Assembly: GCA_905331475.1 (NCBI GenBank)
Contig: CAJNYU010004202.1
Coordinates: 1 to 64,000, forward strand
Length of the DNA: 64,000 bases
DNA from: Rotaria socialis
Lineage: Eukaryota > Rotifera > Eurotatoria > Philodinida > Philodinidae
Reading direction: 5' to 3'
Shown here: positions 45,920 through 57,001 of the stretch, in pieces
How positions within the stretch are numbered: position 1 is the first letter of the stretch
Layout: the number at the start of each line of letters is the position of its first letter
Program-made: the position numbers and the translations under genes
The notes under the pieces: generated by a model
Seen by the model: the letters and a program-made list of their open reading frames with translations, nothing else
The model's database searches: none
What the model was told of the DNA's origin: nothing

Positions 45920-47487
45920 TGTAGTATCGGCCTGTGTGTTTTGAAGATTTTTTTCTGTTCTTTCTTTGCAAATAAATTAATATTGGCGAGAAATAGTTGC
46001 TGTCTTGCGCTTCTGTTATTGTATATATATAAATGTAAAATTGGATCAGCTTTTTTCACGTCAACTGTGAGTCGACGAGGAAAACAAACGTGTGACATGC
46101 TTTCAAAAAGAATTTCTATCGAGCGTCTCTCTCTTTCTCTCTCTCTACTTCTTCTATAAGTATAAATATAAAAAGCGAACATATTTACTTTTCTGCTTTC
46201 AAAAAAGAAAAAATAATCCATCAATAGCAATAACATTATTTAAAAAAACAGCTAAGACTCTATCGATTCTAAAGCAAATAACATAAAATAATATGAGAGT
46301 GCGCAAATATTTTTCAACAATAATCTCATGAATAACACTAAAGAAAGTTACACTTGAAAAACATGAAAATTGCTCTAATGAGAAAAAATCTAAAATATTA
46401 GTCATCCAAACAGTTGCTATTTTATTTTCACTTGTGATTGTCAACTGGCATCATTTGAATGCTAAATGAGTAGTTATTTGTTTGTATGAATTTTAGCCTC
46501 AAATAATCTGCACACTCTTTTCTCATACTGATAACTTTAAAACTAGAGGAAGACCATTTGCATGTATTTAAAACAATGCATTGCATTATTCCTGAGCGCT
46601 AAACATGCACTAATGATGATCATGTGCAATTAACTTTAATATTTACTGTTTCAAATCATATTGCGATTTCATTGATTATTATTTTAGCACATAGGATACA
46701 AGACAATTATTGTTCTATTAGTAAATATGGTGAACCAAATTGAGATCAACGTAGGCTTAATTGCTAAGAAACATTTGAATAAACTTTCAATTTGACTAAG
46801 GAAACTGATTCGATGACATTTCATATTATTGCAATCAACTTTTACTAGCGTATACTATCGAAAAATAAATGCTCTCACAAAGTAGAGCGGAGATACATAG
46901 AGTATTCAGTCAATTGAATAATATAATTATAATTGAAATTTTTCTAATTTTCTATTCGAGCCTGTGTTGTCTTAGCGTTGCACTAGGATGATTAAAAAGC
47001 CAAATTTGTACAACAAAATCGCTGTTGATTTTCGCATAGTGATAGGTGAGCTTAGATGTGGGATTTGGTTTGTATCCATCATCATATTGCTAGAGCCATC
47101 GTGCAAAGAGAGTAAACACTTCCAATTCATCCAGTAAAAACTATGATGAAATAAGGTCACATACCATTATTGTTTTGCTCCATACGCTTGTGGACGAATT
47201 CACTTAACTCGAACTGAAACGAATGTTGATATGATGCCAGATAAGAGCACGAAATACAAAGAATTTTCCCATTCTCTCTTGATTGTTTTGCTTCATATTA
47301 TCCTCTAATGAAAAGTTCTTATAGTCTCACAATATTTTGATTAAGATTTTATTTCCTTTTATTTAGTTCAAAATTTATATATCGAGAGTGTACCTACCAT
47401 AAGTGATAAATTCAATAAGATCGTAAATCAGTGTTCTTTATTTCAAAATATTCATATCAATGCCAAACAGTTTCTTTTATTAGTTAT
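45920..47487. other. Gene-free stretch between scramblase and glycosyltransferase genes
   Basis: It contains a CT-rich simple stretch (TCTCTCTCTTTCTCTCTCT, about 46123-46145) that generates Ser/Leu-rich frames on one strand and Arg/Glu-rich frames on the other. No supported gene. Confidence 0.5.
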
Positions 47488-48570
47488 CTATGCCTTTCTA
47501 TTTAATATATCATCAGGCAAAGTTTGATATATACGATCGAATTGTGCTAGCAATTGTGGGCTGCGATTTATTTGATGTACAACGGCATATATTTCTGAGC
47601 GGCTATTGAGTATGTGGCCAAATTTATTTCTTTTGAGCCATTTTGGTAAACCTGCTGTTGCAACAAAACCAGTTTCATGTGGTATAAGATAAATCGTAGT
47701 ATCGGGTATCAGGCCATTATGAATAATGAAGTTATGTACACCTTGATCATTGCCTGTCATTTTCAGACATGCACGTGATAGATTAAGAAACTGTGCTGTC
47801 ATTGTCGATAGATATGTAGTTATTGCTGGCCACGACCCAAGAACAGTTCCTGAACAGCTTATTGATTTATTACCAATCTGTTGTAACATTTGTTCTCCAT
47901 AGCATACCCTAATCCAATTAGCATTAATGTTTGATTTGGAGATTCGGAAATGAATGTCTTCCAAAAACACATACAAGCCATCACCCATTTTATTCATGTG
48001 TTTGAAAACATTTGCTTGAAATATTGTATCACTAACATCACAGATAAAAACATTATCAAATGCTTTTCCTTCTTTTTGAAGTGTCTGTAAATAACTCGAA
48101 AAAATGGTCCAACGTTGTGAATGAATGCTTTTCATAACAAAAGTTTCATGTTTGTTTGATAGTAAAAATTGTTGATACGGAATTAGAACAACATGAAAGA
48201 CGTCGGAAAGGAGTCGAAAATGATCAGAACGCATAGAAAAATCATGCACAAGCAGTGTTATTGTACACAGATTGCAACTGGTACGTGTTGATTGAACGAA
48301 ACGATGCAAAACTGATAAATTAAGACCTACAGCAGCCCCTAATATGAGATTATTCTGAAGTTCATGTTTAGCTTTAGATGTTGACAAAAATGATAATCTG
48401 TTAGTCTCATCACTTCTCTGGTGAACGGTGAATGTTGAATTTTTATCCCATCTTTGTAAATCAGCCACTTCAGATGAAATGCCTTTCCAGTTCCAAAATA
48501 GATCAACAACTGTTCCTAGCATAAATCCTATAATGAGGATAAATAACTTGCGGCGTACTGGACCGAACAT
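47488..48570 (-). CDS. Type II membrane glycosyltransferase-like protein
   Basis: An intronless 360-residue protein. A short cytoplasmic tail (MFGPVRRK) is followed by one membrane anchor (about 8-25) and a lumenal domain with several NxS/T sites, the plan of Golgi glycosyltransferases. The domain carries a DxD-like motif in FICDVSDTIFQ (D178/D181), SCSGTVLGSW (238-247) and GNDQGVHNFII (273-283). This trio recurs in predicted nucleotide-sugar transferases of the GT-A type. The exact family, donor and acceptor are not decidable by eye. The start at ATG 48570 is chosen because the anchor begins eight residues later. Lack of introns is unlike the neighbouring scramblase and may hint at transfer or retroposition. 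Confidence 0.75.
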   Translation of the reverse strand: MFGPVRRKLFILIIGFMLGTVVDLFWNWKGISSEVADLQRWDKNSTFTVHQRSDETNRLSFLSTSKAKHELQNNLILGAAVGLNLSVLHRFVQSTRTSCNLCTITLLVHDFSMRSDHFRLLSDVFHVVLIPYQQFLLSNKHETFVMKSIHSQRWTIFSSYLQTLQKEGKAFDNVFICDVSDTIFQANVFKHMNKMGDGLYVFLEDIHFRISKSNINANWIRVCYGEQMLQQIGNKSISCSGTVLGSWPAITTYLSTMTAQFLNLSRACLKMTGNDQGVHNFIIHNGLIPDTTIYLIPHETGFVATAGLPKWLKRNKFGHILNSRSEIYAVVHQINRSPQLLAQFDRIYQTLPDDILNRKA

Positions 48571-48983
48571 AATAATTCAATTAAAGACTATAGATCTAAA
48601 AAAGATAGATTCCAGCTTAGGAAGCAAATGCACCTCCTATAAATTTCAATTACTGTGCAACTTGAAAGTAATCAATAAAAATCTACTTAAAGTGTTTCCA
48701 TATGAGCATGAAAATGTAAAGATTTTTGATAGCAGCACTTTCTTGTGATATTATCATAATTCATTCTAGTCCTTCATACTACATCATCGCATCTTTTACA
48801 TGAAAAACATAGGTTTGTACATGCGAGCATGAGTCATACAATAATGAGTATAGATGAATAAAGGTGAGAATACTCAAGGAGAGTCATTTTTTATGAGAGA
48901 CGGCCACAACAGAAACAGCGGCGAAGAATACGATAAGGAAAGATGAATATGCAAGGTTACATATCGCGCGTGTACAGTCAATT
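48571..48983. other. Intergenic stretch
   Basis: It lies between the glycosyltransferase start and the CCCATGTAAA terminus of the next element. It would contain the glycosyltransferase promoter. No other feature was seen. Confidence 0.5.
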
Positions 48984-50831
48984 CCCATGTAAATATTTTT
49001 TGCCTCGAAACGCGTCTGAAACGCGTTCCATTTGCGTGCGAAACGTACAGAAGCGAACGCGTCTAAATGCGTCTCCAGTGAAACGAACGAAGCGTTTTGA
49101 CGCGGCTGAAGGTAAAATCTCATTCAGACGCAGTTTTTTGCAAAATCAAGGGTAAACGTGTTTTGAAATAAAAACGCGTCTGAACGCTTCGAATGTTTCA
49201 CAGGGGACGCGTTTCATACAATTTATTGAAAATTATTGAAAAAATTATTTCAGTTCATCTCAGGTTTGATCTGAGTCACCATCGATATTCTCTATCCATG
49301 ATCTTTACCCTACTGTAAGTCAACGAACTGTTAGCATATCGACATGCCGATGAATCTGAAATGATAGAAATGAGATTAGAACATGTGAACCAATGATTAA
49401 GAGACAAGTATACGTACCGCGCAGCCATATATGACTACAATCGTTGTCGAATGGCATGCAAAGCCTATGAGGGTTATGAATTCATATAAAACTTACAAAT
49501 GTATAAATGATAGTAATGTAGAAAAAAATATAATTTTTACGCAATTCTTAATTGCAAATATACATATTTGCTAGAAAAAAAAATTTTCCCAAAAGTAACT
49601 TTTATTTAATATCTTTTTTAATTTCGAAAACTTCATGGGACAACCTTTTCCATTTAAGGCAGGATGTATAATAATGTTTTTTTTACACGAAATCACCAGC
49701 GTTACTATCATAGTTTGACGTTTAATATCAGCTGACTTTATTTTATTAAATATATCCTCGTTGTTTTCTCTTAATATGATTATCAATGTAACTGAAATGA
49801 GAGCTTTCAATAATGACTGATATCAATTGAAAAAAAGATCTAAATTTATGCATGAAACTACTTAATAATGATCATTTGAAGTCGTCAAAATAATACATAA
49901 AAGATAAAGAGCTTTGATAGCAAAGTTCAGCTAAGAAAAATCTAATATTTATTTTCCAAAAATCTATTCGTCATATTAACAATCTTAAATAAGTTTCATT
50001 AATATGATGCGATCTTTCATCTTGGAAATGACCAAAATTGACTATGTAAGATAATAATAATGTAATGTATAAAAGTTACAAATACCAGATAATATACAAA
50101 TAGAATAGAACAGCAACTTGATAGATTTTCGTGTCTCATATTACTGTCGAACGTGACCAAGTCTAGGGCTGGATACTCTTGCAAAGCTCTCTCGTGAACA
50201 TACAAGCAGTGTAAATATATCAATATATAAAAGTACTTTTATTTAAATGAATGGAAAGCAAATGTATAGATTTAATAATCTTAACGATACCTATTTCTGG
50301 GTTTATGTACGCTATGAATATTTTCTATCTGAATATTTATCATATATTCTTTTCTTAAATTTAGATAGAGGTAAAATGAAACAAGCATCTATCGCTTACA
50401 GAGACTCTAAAAAAACAAAATTTCTTCGCTAATTTAGCTTGATCTATTCACTTATATTGAACATCTTAAAGAATCTGATGTCATTAGTTGCACGTCAACG
50501 CGATTTTTAACAAAAGCGCGTCCGAATGCGTTTCATATTTGTTCGAAAACGCGCTCAAACGCATCTTATATTTTTTCGAAACACGCTCAAACGCGTCTTA
50601 TATTACACTGCGTTTGAACGCATTCAGTCGAATTTGACTAACTGCGTATAAACGCGATTTCAATATGAAACGCAATGAGACGCGGTTAATATTGATTTCA
50701 AATTACGTTTAAATGCGTTGTGTTAAAAAACGGCGTTCAGATGCGTTTCATACTGAAAACTCATTGGAACGCATTATAAAACCGTTTTCCGCGTTTCAAC
50801 GCATCGATTCTGCGTTTCGTGTTTACATGGG
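48984..50831. mobile_element. Element with inverted CCCATGTAAA ends and ACGCG motif arrays
   Basis: The left end CCCATGTAAA is mirrored at 50822-50831. Inside each end lies an array of a degenerate 15-25-base unit containing AAACGCGTCTGAAACGCG-like words. The left array is at about 49005-49215 and the right at about 50500-50815, with the units in both orientations. The 1.3-kb centre is AT-rich and has no transposase or other recognisable gene. Target duplication is not evident. CpG-rich arrays like this stand out strongly against the AT-rich background. Confidence 0.7.
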
Positions 50832-51846
50832 TTGGATTATTGTCTTTTCGTATAGAATATGGTCATAAAAATATGAATTCATTTGTTCTCTTGTCATGCT
50901 TTTCTTACAATTTCTCTAGAAGTCATATTATTACAGAAGTAGCAAGATTTTCATCAGAAAACTAATATACTCTGTTTAACATTTCGTAGTGCTGGTATGT
51001 TGAATATGGTAGATTTGCATTAATTAAACACTGCTCAACATTTGAATTTATGAAAAAAATAAATGCGGAAACATCGGATTTGCATCCGATTGTTATGTGT
51101 ACTGCAAAAACTGAGTCGATTTATATATTTTGTGGATAATTCTGAGAAAAATATTTTGTTTGAAAAAATCCCTGTATCCCCTCTCAGGGATGGTCTGGTC
51201 AACAATGACATTTTTTTCGATAACTCAGCCATTTCTTGACGGATCCCTCTCATCTTTGAACTCGCTGAGATATTGATGATATCATTCTGTGTACAAAATT
51301 TCATGACAATTGGATCAGCCTTTCAAAAGTTATCGTTTTAACGGCCGGACATACTAACCGATTCTAGAGTGTACTCATTTGTGTTTTTTGAGTACACAAA
51401 AAATAAGATCACATGAATAATAAAGAGAATCGAAGTAGTTCCGATGGATTTTTTTCGCATTTTTTTCTTTCTTTTCAGCCTTGAAAAGCTGAACAAAAGC
51501 AAAATTTTTATTTTTGAAGTAGTGAGACTCGGTAACCAACGTTATTGCATTGCAATTATGCTTGCTTACATAGAAAACTAAACGAAAGATGAAAAAGAAG
51601 AAGAAAAAAAACACAAAAAGCTGTTGAGTTTTTTCTTATTCTTGCGTTCTTCACAACCATATTTCCAATTGACACCAAGTGGAATTTTGCTATTGACTGT
51701 ATAATAAGAGAACATGTCGGACATCGAATACATAAATTAAACAAGGTGATTTCTCTACAAACAACAATTTACTCTTCATTGTATTGCATTATCAACCCAG
51801 CACCAGAAACATTTGTTTAAAATTAGCAGAAAAAATAAGACGACGA
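50832..51846. other. Intergenic stretch upstream of the ART-TPR gene
   Basis: It contains a small hairpin GTGTACTCA..TGAGTACAC (about 51369-51397) next to a CGGCCGGACA word, which may be the end of an unrecognised repeat. The long open frame reaches back to 51784 without an ATG. No other gene is seen. Confidence 0.45.
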
Positions 51847-54693
51847 ATGACTGAAAGTTACTTGGTCGTATGGGTTGACAGACACATTGATCCAGAAAAT
51901 GCTGATTGCCAAAACATCCTGACGAAATTGAGAAGTATTTTTGGCAAAGTGGAGTATTGCAGGACAGTTGAAGAATGTATTGGAATTCTCAAAGAACAGG
52001 ATGTGGCACCAACCGTTGTCATTTCTTCCGGCTCGCTTGGACAACACCTAGCAGCGAATATCCATGAATTGAACCAATTAAAAGCTATCTATATCTTTTG
52101 TGGTAACAAACGACGACACTTGGCGTGGACTAGAAATTGGAACAAAATTAAAGGTATATACACATCAATCACGCCTATCTGTGATGCACTAGAAATTACT
52201 CTTAAAGAATTTAATTCGGATACTATACCCATCAGTTTCATTCCTGCAAATGCAGATGGCTCTGGTAAAAATCTCACTCAACTAGAACCAAGTTTCATGT
52301 ATACTCAAATATTCAAGGAAATTCTGCTTGGTATGCAACAAGAACAGCAAACCATCAAAGATTTTGCTGAGTTTTGTACAAAAGAGTACCAGGGCGATAA
52401 CAACGAACTTGAAATTATCAAAGAATTTGCAAGTAATTATGAACCATCAAATGCTATATGGTGGTATACGCGGGAGTGTTTCACCTACAAAATGTTGAAT
52501 AAAGCATTAAGAACTCTAAATGGTGACATCATCGTTCGCATGGGATTTTTCCTTCGCGATGTCCACCGACAAATTCAAGAACTATACGAGAAGCAAGTTA
52601 GTCAGTACGAGGGTAAACCTTTTAAAGTTTATCGAGGTCAAGGGTTATTTGAAGATGACTTCAAGAAATTAGAGAAAAACAAAGGCGGACTTATATCTTT
52701 TAATAATTTCCTATCTACTAGCAGCGATGAGCATGAATCCTTTATATTTGCCGGTCGTGCTTCAGAGAAGGAAGGTATGGTTGGAGTCCTTTTCGAAATT
52801 ACGATTGACCCCAGCATATCGTCGATTCCGTTTGCCTCTGTCCAGGAGATGAGTGCTTTGAAGACAGAAGAAGAAATACTTTTCTCTATGCATACAGTTT
52901 TTCGAACCGGTGAGATTCAAACATTTCCCGACAATGACTATCTTTATCAAGTCGAACTTAAACTTACGTCAGATGATGACGAACAACTTCGTCAACTAAC
53001 TGGTAGCATTCGAAAAGAAGCTGCAGGTACGACTGGATGGGCACGATTGGGTAATTTGCTACTCGCGATCGGTCAATTAGAGAAAGCCGAAGAATTGTAT
53101 AATACACTACTAGAACAGGCAGTAACCGATGTTGATAAGGTAGTTTTTTATCATCAACTTGGAGTGATGAAATACCACCAAAGACGATACGAGGATGCAG
53201 TTTCATTTTACGAAAAATCAAATAAACTCATGGTACAAATACGCCCGGCAAATGATCCGGCAGTAGCTACTTCCTACAACAACATCGGATTAGTATATGA
53301 GAACATGGGTGACTATACAAAAGCACTTGAATATTATGACAAAGCAGTTAAAATCTGCAAGGAAACCCTTCCTGAAAATGATCCTTTATTCGCTAGCGAG
53401 TACAACAACATTGCTGTAGTGTATAAAAATATGGGTGACTACTCGACAGCACTTGACTATTACGACAAAGCACTTAAAATCTCCAAGGCAAGTCTCCCTG
53501 AAAATCATCCTTCATTGTGCACTTCCTACAACAACATTGGAGATGCGTACAGCGAAATGAGTGATTACAACAAAGCCCTTGAATATTATCACAAAGCCCT
53601 TGAAATAGCGAACAAATCATTGCCTGACAATCATCCTGATTTAGCTACTTGCTACAACAATATCGGTGTAGTGTATAAAGACATAGCAGAAAACTCGAAA
53701 GCACTTGAGTATTTCGCCAAAGCACTTAAAATCTGCAAGGTAATTCTCCCTGAAAATCATCCTTTATTGGCTAGCTTGTATAACAACATCGGAGTAGTGT
53801 ATAAAAACATGGGTGATTACTCACGATGTCTTGACAATTATAGAGAAGCATTAAAAATACGAGAAAGCGCTCTGCTTCCTAGTGATCCCTTAATGGCTAT
53901 TTCTTACAGCAATATGGGCTCCATTTACGACAGCATGGGTGATTACTCGACAGCACTTGAATATTTCGAAAAAGCACTGAAAATACGAGAAGCTGTTCTA
54001 CTTCCGAATCATCCAGATTTGGCTACGATTCATTTGAATTTGGCAGCATGTTACGAACGAATAGGTAATTATTTGGCAGCTCTTAAGGCTCTGCAAAATG
54101 CTTTTCAAATTCAAGAAAAGGCATTTCAAGTAGGTAATCTTGCTTTTGCTTTCACATTCAATCGTTTTGGAAGCGTTTATCGCGCTTCGAAAGATTACAC
54201 AATGGCACTGGAGTACTTTGAAAAAAGTCTCTCGACTTTTCAAAAAACATTACCTGAGAAACATCCTTATGTAGCTTTAGCATACACCAATATAGGTGAT
54301 GTTAACCGATTAATGTGTAATTATGAAAAGGCACTCTCATTTCACCAGAAAGCTTTGGATATTCAAGAAAATGTTCAATGTGATCTCTCATATTGTGCAA
54401 CAACATATTTAAATTTAGGTGAAACCTATCGTGAAATGAAAGACTATTCAACGGCTTTAAAATATTTGCAGAAAGGATTACACATGCGTGAACAGCAACT
54501 ACCAAAATATCACCCAGATTTAGCTGCTGCTTATCATAGGTTAGCGAAATTATATTTGGCAACTCAAGAATATAATAGCGCAATGGATAATGTTCAACAA
54601 GCAGTTTTTATAGCTCAGGAGAAATTAGGTTCAAATCATCCTCATCTAGTAGAGTATCGAGAAACATTTGAAGAGATTCGAAAAAAACTGTGA
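51847..54693 (+). CDS. ADP-ribosyltransferase (ART-like) / 13-TPR protein
   Basis: A complete intronless 948-residue protein. The start is ATG 51847, the first ATG in a frame that opens 63 bases earlier. Residues 1-125 (YLVVWVDRHIDPENADC .. VVISSGSLGQ) have an alternating alpha/beta character like a receiver fold. Residues about 160-375 form an arginine-specific ART-like domain with the R-S-E plan: YRGQGL (R263), FLSTSSD (STS 290-292) and KTEEEILF (EEE 341-343, E-x-E). From about 396 to 945 there are 13 TPR units of the 42-residue kinesin-light-chain type (YNNIGLVYENMGDYTKALEYY and variants). All catalytic residues are present, so mono-ADP-ribosylation of arginine in a TPR-bound partner is plausible. 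I recall proteins of this composition being strongly expanded in bdelloids. Polyadenylation signal near 54722. Confidence 0.9.
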   Translation: MTESYLVVWVDRHIDPENADCQNILTKLRSIFGKVEYCRTVEECIGILKEQDVAPTVVISSGSLGQHLAANIHELNQLKAIYIFCGNKRRHLAWTRNWNKIKGIYTSITPICDALEITLKEFNSDTIPISFIPANADGSGKNLTQLEPSFMYTQIFKEILLGMQQEQQTIKDFAEFCTKEYQGDNNELEIIKEFASNYEPSNAIWWYTRECFTYKMLNKALRTLNGDIIVRMGFFLRDVHRQIQELYEKQVSQYEGKPFKVYRGQGLFEDDFKKLEKNKGGLISFNNFLSTSSDEHESFIFAGRASEKEGMVGVLFEITIDPSISSIPFASVQEMSALKTEEEILFSMHTVFRTGEIQTFPDNDYLYQVELKLTSDDDEQLRQLTGSIRKEAAGTTGWARLGNLLLAIGQLEKAEELYNTLLEQAVTDVDKVVFYHQLGVMKYHQRRYEDAVSFYEKSNKLMVQIRPANDPAVATSYNNIGLVYENMGDYTKALEYYDKAVKICKETLPENDPLFASEYNNIAVVYKNMGDYSTALDYYDKALKISKASLPENHPSLCTSYNNIGDAYSEMSDYNKALEYYHKALEIANKSLPDNHPDLATCYNNIGVVYKDIAENSKALEYFAKALKICKVILPENHPLLASLYNNIGVVYKNMGDYSRCLDNYREALKIRESALLPSDPLMAISYSNMGSIYDSMGDYSTALEYFEKALKIREAVLLPNHPDLATIHLNLAACYERIGNYLAALKALQNAFQIQEKAFQVGNLAFAFTFNRFGSVYRASKDYTMALEYFEKSLSTFQKTLPEKHPYVALAYTNIGDVNRLMCNYEKALSFHQKALDIQENVQCDLSYCATTYLNLGETYREMKDYSTALKYLQKGLHMREQQLPKYHPDLAAAYHRLAKLYLATQEYNSAMDNVQQAVFIAQEKLGSNHPHLVEYRETFEEIRKKL

Positions 54694-54783
54694 AATTCTT
54701 TCTTTTTTTAGTTTGATTACTCAATAAATTCATTTTCATTAGCTACTCGCTACTTTCTCTCGGTTCCAAATTTATGAGTATGT

Positions 54784-54873
54784 GTAGGACAAGGGTGTGG
54801 GTGTGTGTCGGTAAAGAGGTTAGTCACCCCCACTCTCTCACGCCACCCCACCCCACCCCACCCCACCCCACCA
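54784..54873. repeat. Telomere-like GGGTGTGGGTGTG and CCCCA tracts
   Basis: GGGTGTGGGTGTGTG (about 54793-54808) matches the G-strand motif of 4150-4166. It is followed at about 54844-54873 by CCACC repeated with a five-base period. The G-rich and C-rich tracts face each other as at 4150-4211 but less perfectly. Frames through this stretch (Pro/His/Thr-rich) are artefacts. Confidence 0.5.
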
Positions 54874-56006
54874 CTACACCGACCTACACCAACAACCGAA
54901 GCCGTATTTTGCTGCTGTTACTTATTTTTTTCCTATTCTTCATCCATCATGCTAGTTGAGCTACCAAATATCAGATTATGTGTATTTTGTTTTTGTCAAC
55001 CACCAGTGCTGTTTATTAACAATCGCCTCCACTGATTTTTGCTGAACCTGACCCTTGAAGTATTTCTTTCCTTGCATTATGTAATATTTACGAATTTTTC
55101 ATAATCGCTACTATATGTAGTATAAAAAATCAATTTATAAGTATCTCTTAATGCCGAATCTCGATTTCGAATGAATCCTAGAAAAACTGGGTTTTGCAGA
55201 ATTTATTTTATGCTTTTAGTATTTTTCATATTTCTCGCGATCACTGCTATATGGAGTCGTGGCAAGCAAAGGGTAGTTAGTTGCTGGCTGCGTTTATCGA
55301 TTGTGGACTTGAAAGTTATTTTCAGATGATTTGTTGAAAGTATGATTTTCCAGGGTTGCTGTTTGATGCTGAGAAGTATTTTATGCCACTCTGATGTTGA
55401 AACATGGTTTCTTTGCTAGATGTGACATAGTCGATGTCTGTAATGTACTTCTCATTTACTGGCTTGTTGTACTGATCAGTATTTCCTGTTTAGTAGAATA
55501 TGACCGTAATTGGTCGTTTCCGCTTTGTCACACAGCCGTATTACGGTAGCATCTTCCGTGGAAATAATTGTTGTGAGATGCTGTATACGACACATGTGTG
55601 GTTGTAGGCTTTGTGTGTACCATCGTATCTGATCGTCGTAATGTAAGATTTAGACAATTGATGAGAAATTTGTGGGAGAAAAAAAACGGAAACTTAAATC
55701 GAATGTTTTTTAAATATACAAATGTTTATGATTTTGTCATCAGTTTATTACAAATATAATTTTATGATGTCGTGTGAGAATGCTGTCGAGATAGTGACCC
55801 TTCAGAAATAATTTAAAATCGTTGTCTATGAATGAACAAATCTTTGATCAATGTCCATCGCTACACTTTATCGACACCGATATTTCCTAAACTTCTTCTG
55901 CTTTATGTTTATACACTGATTATTATAGTCGGTAATCATTTATTTGATTCAATTCGAAAAAAAATAGATGAGCATGAAATATTACTTCACATATTTACTG
56001 GTTTTT
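54874..56006. other. Gene-free stretch
   Basis: No coding frame with features. A stretch near 55480-55580 is relatively GC-rich with TATTACGGTAGCATC-like words but shows no structure that I can name. Confidence 0.4.
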
Positions 56007-57001
56007 TTAAGTTTTCAACAGTAAATTATTTAGTGTCATGTAATCAAAGAGAGTACGCGCATATTTAATAGCGTTCACACGTTTGTAGGATCCAGCACGC
56101 ATATCATACGGTAGTTCAGTTTGAATAGCATTTATCTGTGAAATGTAATTGCGAGTTATGTAACCTCCTTCAAAAAAAGTACCACTTCCTGGCTTTGGAT
56201 GTAACTTCGACGGATATGCGATACCAAGTTCATTTGTTTCCATTATTGTGCCAAAAGCGTTTTGTCCACGAATACATTCATTTCGATTGAACACACACAA
56301 CTGTTCAATGGATGTAGTCGTAGCAAGTGTTGATTGAAGATCATCTCTGTTGAGTAAGTCACTGTCTAAGAGGTATCCAACCATAGTAAAGCTAAAAGTG
56401 TAAGTAGCTTAAATTCATTGGTTTTTAGAATAATTCGGTGTGCAACTTACTTTCCTACTCCTTGACCATGAATATCAATAAGAAGACCTTTACCATATTG
56501 TTGCTCTATTTTATTTATTGCATTTTTTAAATTTGTATGATAACTTTTATGAGCATTAATAGCCTCGGGATGATTGAGTGTTGCCTCGTTGATTTCTCGG
56601 TTGAAATCTACTTTTTTTCGATGCCATTTTCCGATGACAACGAATGGTTTCAGATTATACTTGTTGTTCAATTCTTCGGCAACATTCTGTGCAAATTCAT
56701 CACTAAGATAATCCTGAACTGTTGTTGTCGCACAACGCTGACCATCTAGACAGTTATCGGCATAGTGCCATGTACACGATGATCCTGCACGACGGCAACC
56801 ACCTGGTGTTCGGTCGGGTATGTCGTTTGTCATTACATTACCACCATGAGGTGCCGAAATAATAAGATTGAAATTGCCTGCTAGATGCAATTTGCAAGAT
56901 GACCTGTAACCATCGACATATTGTAACGGTATTGATCGTTGAGTAGCAGTCAACGAAAAAAACGAAAACATAAAATATGTGCCAAAAAATATTACCAACA
57001 T
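56007..57001 (-). CDS. Secreted N-formylglutamate amidohydrolase-like hydrolase
   Basis: Two exons on the minus strand, 57001-56451 and 56391-56007, with a 59-base intron; they join in frame to 311 residues. The hydrophobic N-terminus (MLVIFFGTYFMFSFFSLTA) is a signal peptide. FGase-family landmarks are IISAPHGG (about 47-54), TVQDYLSDEFA (94-104), KWHRKKVDFNREINEA (125-140), LLIDIHGQG (173-181) and QTELPYDMR (274-282). The His and Asp/Glu residues of these motifs are the expected metal ligands. Bacterial relatives release formate from N-formylglutamate in histidine breakdown; a secreted animal homologue may act on other N-acyl substrates. Start ATG 57001 gives the signal peptide; a TTG 15 bases upstream is not used. 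Bacterial ancestry with later intron gain is possible. Confidence 0.85.

Noticed and set aside
45916-46286. Leu/Ser-rich and Arg/Glu-rich frames on opposite strands
   Set aside because: They derive from the CT-rich simple repeat near 46130.
54774-55035. Pro/Thr/His-rich frames
   Set aside because: They derive from the GGGTGT and CCACC tracts.
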